A stretch of 64,000 nucleotides of DNA from Emiliania huxleyi CCMP1516 (lineage: Eukaryota; Haptophyta; Isochrysidales; Noelaerhabdaceae): NCBI RefSeq assembly GCF_000372725.1, contig NW_005196021.1, positions 154,351-218,350 on the forward strand. Direction: 5' to 3'. The translations under genes were made by a program, and so were the position numbers. Shown piece by piece: positions 56,905 to 64,000 of this stretch. Within the stretch, counting starts at the first letter, position 1. Every line of letters begins with the position of its first letter. The notes under the pieces are model-generated. The model saw nothing but the letters and a program-made list of their open reading frames with translations, searched no databases and was not told where the DNA came from.

Positions 56905-59453
56905 ATGGCAAGGGACGGCAAGGGTCGGCGGCGGCTCGACCGGCACCAGCTGCTCGACTGGCAGGGAGGCGAGCGGAGCGATGGCATCGGCAGCCACGGG
57001 CTCGGTCTCGGCTGGATCGGGCGGCGGCTGCAAGAGGCGCTGCAGGAGGCGCTGCAGGAGGGGCTGCAGGAGGGGCTAAGCTTGCGCCTCGCGCCGCACG
57101 CCGAGCCTCGCGGCGGAGGAAGCGCCCACTCTCGAGGAGCCTTCCTGGCACCTTCCTCTCGAGGTGGCTTCTCGGCGCACGGCTGGCCGAGCGGCGCGGC
57201 GGGGAGGGCCGCGGGGGGGCGGGGCGGGGCGGGCAGGAGCGCCGGCAGGAGCGCGGCCAGTAGGAGAGACTGGCGGCGGCTGCGCGCCCGCAACGAGTCG
57301 GAGAGCGGCAGGTCGCAAGGAGGCTACGTCGCGTCGAGCCGGACAGATCAGATACGGTTCGACCGCGGGACACGCGTCGGCGGACGAGGGAGCGAGCGGG
57401 CGCACGGAGGAGGCGAAGTCGCGGGCAAGGGGCTTGGCAAGGGGGCGGGCAAGGGGAAGGAGTCATTGCCGGCCGGCGCGAGCGAGCTCCAGTTAATTAA
57501 GAGCGAATTAAGAGCGAATGAAGAGCGAATTGAGAGCTAATTGAGAGCTAATTAGGCGCGAGCGAGCTCACCGACGACCTCGCACTGGTGGAGGGCAACG
57601 GCGGCGACGACTTCACGCTCACCTTCCCTGCGGCCGACGCGATGTACCTCGTCTACGCCTTTGGCTCCCTGCTCCTCACACCGGCGACCGACGCGAGCCT
57701 TCGAGGGAGCGCCTCGGAGCCTGCTTTGTAGGCTTCGACCTCCTCGACAACACCGCGACCGACTCTGAGACGCTCACCCTCTACGGCGTCGACTCTGCGC
57801 GGCTCGGGTCCGTCTCGCTGCGCTCGGTGCGCGAGAGTCAGGCGCGGCATGCCGGCCGCGCAGGCGCGGGTCGCCGCTCGCGTGAGACGTTCCTCGGCAT
57901 TCTCTCCCGCGGGGCGCCGATCGGCTTGGCCTCCCAGATGCTGCACACCGATCCGAGTGTTCCGACTAGCACTCGAGAGGACGCGCACCCGACTGTGTCT
58001 CGCTGGATGCCCTGTATTCGCAGCCCGCGTACTCCCGCGTTGCTCCGAGTGCGCTGCTCGACTCCGCTCCTCCTCCCCGACTCTGGTGCGCACACACGAC
58101 GCAGGCTACCTCCCCAGATCTCCCCATTCCTCCCCGGATCTCCCCAGATCTCCCCATTCCTCCCCGGATCTCCCCAGATCTCCCCATTCCTCCCCGGATC
58201 TCCCCAGATCTCCCCAGGCCTCCCCATATCACGACGCAGGCTTCGCCTCCTTCGACGAGGCGCAAGACGCAGACGCGACCGGCATCGCGTCGATCGCGTT
58301 TGGGTACCGCACCTCCGACACGGCCTACAACTGGCCCGCTTGGGCGACCCTCGCCGCCGCGCTCGCGCTCGCCCTCGTCGCCGAGAGAGCCGCGCTGCTC
58401 GGCTACCGCCGCAGAGTCAGCCTGCCCACGGCGGCGGCGTGGGCGGCGGCGTGGCTCGGCTTCGCCCTCGCGGTCGGCGGAGTGCTCTGGCGGGCCCGGT
58501 CGTGGAGGCCGGCGCTGCTCTACTCGGTGTGCGCCTCGCTCAACGTCCTCCTTTCGGGCGTCAGCTCGCTCGTCCTCGGCTCCTCCCCGGCGCCTCCTCC
58601 GGCACCCCTCCCGGAGCCGCGCCCACAGGCGACAACCTGCTCGTCTTCCTGCTGCTCCTTCGGCAGCTCGGCCTGCACGAGGACTGGCACCTGACTGCAG
58701 TCTGCGCCGGCGTGCTCGCCTCGCTAGGCGCGGCTGCTAGTGCTGTCGGCGCAGGCCGAGCCGTCCGCGAGTCTGCTCCGGGCCTCGCTAGGCGTGCGGC
58801 TGCTCGTGCTGCTCTTCTGCGCGGCGCTGCTCGAGCGCTTCTGGTGGGTCATCATCCTTTTCGCGCTCTTTCTCCTCGTCTCCGCGCTGCGCATGCTCCT
58901 CTTCCCGGACGAGCCCGAGCCGCCCCCCCTCGCCCTCGCGGGCAGCTCCGACGGCACGGACGGCGCGGGCGGCGCGGAGGCGCACTGGGCGCTCCGCGCC
59001 TTGGGCACGTGCATGCCGTTGCGGTGGGAGCCGGAGCACGACGGCCGCTGCCTCGTGTGCGGCGGAGGCGGCGAGCCGCGCGACCGGCGGTGCGGCGGCG
59101 TCGGCGCGACGCGGCTTCTGGTCGCGGTGTGCGGCATCGTGGTTTGCGATTTGCTCTTCGCGATGGACTCTACGCCGGTGATGCTGTCGGTGACGCGCGC
59201 GCCGCTGCTGCTGGTTGCATCGCAGGCGACGTCGATGCTCTTCCTGCGGCCGCTCTATTTCATGCTCGCCGCCATCACCGAGTACCTCGACGCGATGCAG
59301 CAGACCCTCGCCGTGGTGCTCATCATCATCGCTTGCAAGATGCTCGCAGAGGCGGCGGGCTACGAGGTCTCCCTCCCCCTCTTCTTCGGCACGCTGCTCG
59401 TGTGGAGAGCGGGCGCCGCGGCGGCTGTGCTGCTGCGAAAGGTCGGCGCGTGA
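56905..59453 (+). CDS. TerC-family membrane protein, multi-exon (5' end uncertain)
   Basis: Frame-consistent exons are ...-57475, 57556-57663, 57732-57821, 58240-58557, 58629-58727 and 58792-59453. Exons 2-3 encode a beta-rich segment (GASELTDDLALVEGNGGDDF, AMYLVYAFGFDLLDN, LTLYGVDSARLGSVSLR). The membrane part begins NWPAWATLAAALALALV, then SLNVLLSG^DNLLVFLLLL with the conserved 'S.DN' metal-site motif, ERFWWVIILFALFLLV, and finally DLLFAMDSTPVMLSVTRAP, FLRPLYFMLAAITEYLD and AVVLIIIACKMLAEA. The second Asp-Ser motif and 'LR.LYF.L' are diagnostic of TerC/Alx. TerC proteins are thought to transport metals such as Mn; plant ones act in thylakoid assembly. All five introns are of G/C^GC...AG^GC form. 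Upstream of 57475 the frame is Arg/Gly-rich and may not be coding; the ATG at 56905 is only a candidate start. Confidence 0.75.
58111..58220 (+). repeat. 30-bp tandem repeat in a TerC-like gene intron
   Basis: About 3.5 copies of a 30-bp unit with CCCAGATCTCCCCATTCCTC. It lies wholly within the predicted intron 57822-58239. Confidence 0.9.
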
Positions 59454-59919
59454 TTTCAAATTCCATGTGCAGGATGTGGTTACCGAAATCTGGTGGGTTT
59501 AGAACAATTTTTCCGTCTCTCTCAAGTATATACCACGCCGGCTAGTCGCCGACCACACCCACAAAGAACCCTATGTGCACAAAAGATCGCAAAAGGCCAA
59601 GGAGGGCGGGGACCTGTTCTTTGTCACCCACCTCACAGTAGAGAGGTGTCCGTTTTTATTTATTTATTTACTTTATATGCCACGCACGAGTCGACGAGTG
59701 TGGAGAGTGGAGTGCGAGCACAGTGACTACGTCTGGTGTAGTGCGTGTGTCGGACTCTATTCTCTGAGACTACGTGTGCGCGGCGCCCGTGCGGCATAAC
59801 GACCACATGGCTTAAATATACGCGCGCGTCAACGATGCAGAAGAGACCCGTCTCGCTGTGCACCCCTCACACCGTAGAAGCTTGCTAGCCCGACGGCAGG
59901 TGAATGAACGGAGTTTGTA
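59454..59919. other. intergenic stretch with R5 repeat
   Basis: No gene. 59532-59550 and 59596-59680 are copies of 38730-38748 and 39355-39435. These are 3' flanks of the convergent TerC-like and Tubby-like genes. Confidence 0.65.
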
Positions 59920-61122
59920 TCACAGATTCATCTGCACGCAGCGACGGAGGGGGAGGGTGTCAAAGCGCAGGCCCGCGGTACCAGGGAGAGGGGTGTGCGC
60001 CGCGCACCATTCACAAGCTATCTTGTAGTCGAAGCTGCTCAGGGCGATCCCGAACGCCTGGAGAGCGCAGAGCGGATGTTGGAAGTCCATCGTGAAGGCG
60101 TCCTTGCCCACGCGCCCAAACTGCATCAGCACCGCCTCCGGGTCCTTGGAGGGGTTGTAAAGCTGAAAGTTCTTTACGGACGCGCGCGTCACGCGCCCAT
60201 TGAAGTTGAGGACGTACGCGCCGACCTGGTCGTTCCACTTGGGCGGCTTGTTCTTGAGCACCTGCACCTCGTCGTCGTCCTGCGCAGACTTGTAGCGCTC
60301 GAGCATGGACTCGTCCGCGGCCTGTGTACACGGATCGCGCGGTAAATATGCGGGGCGAGCGGGCGCACGGGCGGAGATGCGCTGAATGATTACCTGCGGT
60401 CGGAACGACACCCGCTCGCCGTCCTCGTCGACGTCAGGCACCATCACCTTCATCTTGCGTGGCCCGCGCGCACCAAGCACGTTCTGCTTGTAGAGCACGC
60501 ACGCCATCTCCTGCCTCGCCATGACGAGGTCGGTGCCCTCGACCTTGTCGGGGTTCGAGCCCTTATCGTACAGCGTAAATTCGGTGCCTACGGCGTAGAG
60601 GGCCGCTCTCGCCCGTGAGGCTTGGCCGCTCGGGGCGAGTTGTGGGGCGGCGCGTGGCAGGTCTCGTGCTCCCCGAGTGTGCTGGTCTGGGGTGCGCGCC
60701 GATAAAGTTTGAGCGCAGCTTGCCGAAGAAGTTGCCCGAGTTGCGGGCGAGGTCGTCCTTGTCGAGCGAGATGAGGTAGTTGGACGACTTGTTTTTCTTG
60801 CGCTTGCGCGCCGCCATAAGGAACTTGTCGCCCTCCTTGAGGTAGAGCTCGTACGTCGGGAAGAGGCGCGCCATGCCAGTCTTCCGCCGCTGAATATAGC
60901 ACTGCACCATCGCACCGCTCGGCCCCGGCCGCATGAGGAACGCGCGCAGGTCCGAAGTGTCGATTACCGCCGGCACGTATGAGGCGACAGGCCGCACCGC
61001 GAGTTGCGCCTTGCCCCCCTCCGCCTCTGACGTGGGCGCCACCGAGTCGTCCATCGCCTCGCGGCTGCTGCGCTGCGTCTTTCTCCCGGACAGTGAGGAG
61101 CTGCTAGTCTCCACACGGGATG

Positions 61123-61159
<37 letters not shown>

Positions 61160-61867
61160 CTCCCCCTCCTCCTCCTCTGACTCCTCCTCCGACTCCTCTG
61201 CTGCCGCGGCCGCCTTGGCCCTTGGCGGCGGGCGGGCGGCCCGTACGCCCGTGTCCTCCTCGAAGCGATACTCCTGCCGCTGCTGCTTTGCTTTGGTTGC
61301 GGCCGCGAGCTCAGCCTAGGGAAGAGTCCCGTGTGTGAGTCCAGCCTGCCCACCGCCCACGTGTGTCTTGACTGCCGCTGCGGCGCACCTTGCGGCGTGC
61401 ATCCTGGCTGAGCTGCTCCTCCTCGATCTCCATCTCCTCGATCTCCTGCTCGAGCGCCACAATGGGTGTCGCGGATGCGCCTCTGTGCACCGAGGATTTC
61501 TCCAACGAGTTGGCCGTGACCATGCCTGACCAGGGAAGGGGGGGTCAGCGACGGGGACGTCTGCCTGAAAGGCGCCCTGGGACTGCGCGCGGTGCAAGCG
61601 AGCGCGTGGCACGACATGCTGGGCGCAGGGTGTCTGACGGGCATTCGAGCCTGCAGTGGTTGTCTTGCGGAAGGACATGGCCTTCTGGCTGCGCGCGCGG
61701 TTCAGCCTCTCCTGGTACTGCGGCGAGCGTGACAAGTCTGGGCTGCTGTCGCGGGAGAGGATGTTCCTCCTGGGCGATGTGGCGCTGAAAGGGACCACTT
61801 GATCGTCGCTGATCGAGTCGACAGGGTCGCCGTTGTTGCCGTCCAGCTCCGAGCTCTTGAGAAACAT
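59920..61867 (-). CDS. TULP: Tubby-like protein, five exons
   Basis: Exons 61651-61867, 61389-61525, 60700-61315, 60394-60587 and 59920-60321 join in frame to 521 residues; introns 1 and 3 are GC-AG, 2 and 4 GT-AG. The ATG at 61867 starts MFLKSSELDGNNGDPVDSIS. The N-terminal third is low-complexity, with an acidic (DE)n run and KTQRSSRE. The Tubby domain spans ~240-491: DLRAFLMRPGPSGAMVQCYI, ARLFPTYELYLKEGDKFLMA, RKRKKNKSSNYLISLDKDDL, LRSNFIG^TEFTLYDKG, VPDVDEDGERVSFRPQ, NKPPKWNDQVGAYVLNFNGR, VKNFQLY, VLMQFGRVGKDAFTMDFQHP and ALSSFDYKIACE. The domain binds phosphoinositides (K/R residues in the 'R.KKNK.S.YLIS' block). Tubby proteins move membrane cargo into cilia in animals. An extra 30-residue tail after the usual KIACE end is unusual. 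Convergent with the TerC-like gene. Confidence 0.95.
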
Positions 61868-62090
61868 TGGCCCTGCAGCCTTCGCCGCCGGACGTTGTTT
61901 TCGGTTACACGCCGCTTGCTGAGTTTGATTTCTTTCCCCCTGCGAATTGAAAAGAGAGGGGGAAGGAAGGGCGTGGACTGCCGCACACCAGCAACATATA
62001 CAATCCAGTACAGCCCACAGCGGCTAAACTGAAAAGAAACAGCCTGGGCACAGGATTGTGAACGCCCCGCCGAGAGGCTCAACAAGCTCC
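61868..62090. promoter_or_regulatory. divergent intergenic region (Tubby-like and MFS)
   Basis: Only 223 bp separate the ATG codons of the two divergent genes, so both 5' flanks and promoters must lie here. No TATA-like element is evident. Confidence 0.5.
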
Positions 62091-64000
62091 ATGGCCAAGG
62101 CCGATAATGGGCTCTCACACCCCTCTCGCACCTCTTCGTTTGATTCGATTTCATCGGATACTGCACCAATCATCATGCGTGCGCGTAGCGTCAGGTTGAG
62201 CAGGACGCATTTCGATGTTGCCATCGCGGTCTTTGCGATATTCTGCATGGCGGGCGTGGTCTTCGGTGTGTCGAGCCTCTACCCAATTCTCTACCAACAG
62301 GGGCTATTTCACAGCTCGTGCTCCGCCGTGGAAAGCTTTGGCCAACACCACTGCTCGGAAGATGCGCAGCGACGCACAAAGTGTTGCCCGAGTCAGTTTG
62401 TGATGTTCTCGCTCATCTCGTCTTCCGCCTTCTTCGCGATCGACGTCTCCGCCGCTTTCTGGTCCGCCTTGATCAGCCGAGATCAGCCGAGATCAAACGA
62501 GATCAAACGAGATCAGCCGCAGAAGGGGCTAAACACCTGCCTCCCTCACCTCAGGGGAGAGGTGGCCGACGCGTGGGGCCCTAGACTTTGCACCGCGTGC
62601 GCAGCAAGCCTCAGCTGCATCGGGTTCGTCGGCCTCGCCGCCGGCGCGTACCTGAAGCCCTACTTCTTCTTCCCCTCGGGGCAGTTACTAGGGCAGCAAC
62701 CGCCAGCCGGCGGCGGCGGCGGTGCCTCCTCAGCAGAGTCACTCGACTCCATGTCCGATGCGATCACCTTTGGCGACCGACCGCCGCACCGCGCACGTAC
62801 ACGCTCGCTGGCAAATGCCCACCCCTGCCCCCTCCTGCTCCGCCAATCTCCTCAGGCGCGGTCATGCTTCTCGCGGCTGCGGGCCCCGGCGTCTTCAACG
62901 GCGCACTTGTCGGAGCTCACCAGCTGCTCGACGCCGCAGCTGACGGGGCCAGCCTCAAGTCGGCCCTCTCGTCCCTCACCGCCGCCGCCTTTGAGGCGTC
63001 CCACTCTCGCACCGCCTCCGCTCTCCCCGCTCGTCGCCTCCCTCACCACCTCACCACCTCAATACCTCACCAACTCGCCTCTTCGCCTCGCCCGCTCTCA
63101 CCTCTTCTCCTCCCTCAGTCTCTCGCCTCTCCGCCGCCCCCTCCAGGGGTCCGCCCTCGTCTTCGTCCTGCTCGAGGCGTGCGCCACGCGGCTCTACGCC
63201 ACCCACCGGGCGGCGGACGAGGCCCGTCAGCTCCGTGTCTCGCGCACCGCCATTGCGCCGAGGCGTGACATGATTGCGGTGTACTTGCAGGTGCATGGTC
63301 TAGTGGTGCCGAGCCTTGCGTGGGCGGTCCTCTGCGCTGCGGTGGGGACGGTGCTCTTCAGACAGCTCGAGCCCGCCAAGAGGCGCAGAGACAGCTCCAC
63401 GCTGCCCCTTAACTCGCTCGCCTCCACCTCGCTCTCCTCGGCCTCGCTCGAAAGCCAAGACCAAGACCCTCCCGCCCCAGCTTCCGCCGCGATGCCTCCC
63501 GCGCATCCGCCGCCGAGGCTCCTTCTGGTGCTGCTGCAGCCCCACAACATCGGCGTGGTGCGCCAGCCGCCCTTGCGACGCGAGCGCACGGTGCCTCGTG
63601 TAGCAGCGCCCACGAGTGCCGTTACTTGCCGCCCCCCGCCCGCAGATGGCCTTCCAGTCGCTCTACCAGCTGCAGAGCAACTTCTACCTGCAGACAGTGC
63701 AAGACTCGTACGAGTCGCTCCTCGGCGTCGAGTCCGCTGCCGCCTTCGTCGCCACCTTCCACGTCGCCTTCCCCGTGCGCAGCGTCACCTCCCCCCCTCC
63801 CACCCCACCCCACCCACCCCACCCACCCCCCCGCGTGTGACACGATCGCCACAACGGGCTGTGACATGGTTGCTCGCGAGCAGGTGAGCGGGTTCATCGC
63901 AACCTTCCCCGTGACTGCCATCCTCGAGCGCACAGACAGCCGGCCGCACGTGTACTGGGGCGCCATCGCAGCGAGCATCCTCCTCCTCCACCTCCTCTGG
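62091..64000 (+). CDS. MFS transporter, SLC43/FMP42-like, truncated by window end
   Basis: Exons 62091-62461, 62555-62709, 62856-62995, 63147-(~63400-63590), 63646-63774 and 63884-64000+ are consistent in frame; the fourth exon's 3' end is unresolved. The ATG at 62091 starts MAKADNGLSHPSRTSSFDSI, a Ser-rich tail, then helices: FDVAIAVFAIFCMAGVVFGV, YPILYQQGLF, CCPSQFVMFSLISSSAFFAI, AAFW^GEVADAWGPRLCTAC and CIGFVGLAAGAYL. The next exons give AVMLLAAAGPGVFNGALVG, FE^GSALVFVLLEACATRLY, GLVVPSLAWAVLCAAVG, MAFQSLYQLQSNFYLQTV, HVAFP^VSGFIATFPVTAIL and DSRPHVYWGAIAASILLLHL. The long extracellular Cys loop and 'LP.G...L' pattern match SLC43/LAT3 and yeast Fmp42 transporters, which carry neutral amino acids. 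Intron 1 (GT) is an 11-bp tandem repeat; introns 2 and 3 are tentative GC introns. The stop lies beyond 64000. Confidence 0.75.

Noticed and set aside
56035..57475. Plus-strand 480-codon lead-in to the TerC-like gene as fully coding
   Set aside because: Most of it is Arg/Gly/Ala-rich without domain character, and its start overlaps a better signal-peptide protein on the minus strand; only the last part may be an exon.

Overview
This is about 64 kb of a GC-rich nuclear genome from a eukaryotic alga, most likely a haptophyte (inference). The grounds are: interrupted genes with short introns; a candidate thylakoid protein with a lumen-type presequence; eukaryote-only genes (glucosidase I, VPS24/CHMP3, Tubby, EXS/XPR1-type exporter, BTB protein); and receptor-like and mobile-element families that I associate from memory with haptophyte genomes. 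About half of the introns I could join by reading frame start with GC instead of GT. Many of these split a glycine codon as G^GC...AG^GC, and many contain short tandem repeats or long C runs.

Layout. 0-5.6 kb: an acidic protein (-) and a four-exon glutamine-rich protein (+). 5.6-9.5 kb: a repeat-rich gap and a frameshifted mobile-element protein. 9.6-11.5 kb: a HAD-LRR-kinase fusion (+). 12.5-15.4 kb: a multi-exon coiled-coil/Cys-motif protein (-). 16.8-18.2 kb: EXS transporter (+). 19.0-21.8 kb: ER glucosidase I (-). 22.2-24.3 kb: a head-to-head pair, beta-propeller-like (-) and glycosyltransferase-like (+). 24.8-28.2 kb: a Pro-rich protein (-) and BTB-SAP protein (-). 29.1-32.9 kb: a seven-exon membrane protein with C-type lectin, TIR-like and second TIR-like domains (-). 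34.5-35.3 kb: a decayed LRR gene. 36.6-44.7 kb: SAP protein (+), secreted Cys-rich protein (+), SGNH hydrolase (-), TspO-like membrane protein (-), AP2x3-RING protein (-). 45.5 kb: a MITE-like element. 46.9-50.6 kb: a protein with five in-frame 183-bp repeats, then an 81/83-bp satellite. 50.7-54.6 kb: serine esterase (+), PsbW-like thylakoid protein (+), VPS24/CHMP3 (-). 56.0-64 kb: small secreted protein (-), TerC-like protein (+), Tubby-like protein (-), and an MFS transporter (+) cut by the window end.

The genes do not form an operon or pathway. They cover secretory-pathway N-glycan processing, endosomal sorting, transport, ubiquitin/transcription-type regulation and possible cell-surface sensing. 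Between them lie dispersed repeats, several present two to four times in the window and some in opposite orientation. No tRNA, rRNA or CRISPR array was found. Splice junctions are reading-frame predictions and not transcript-supported.
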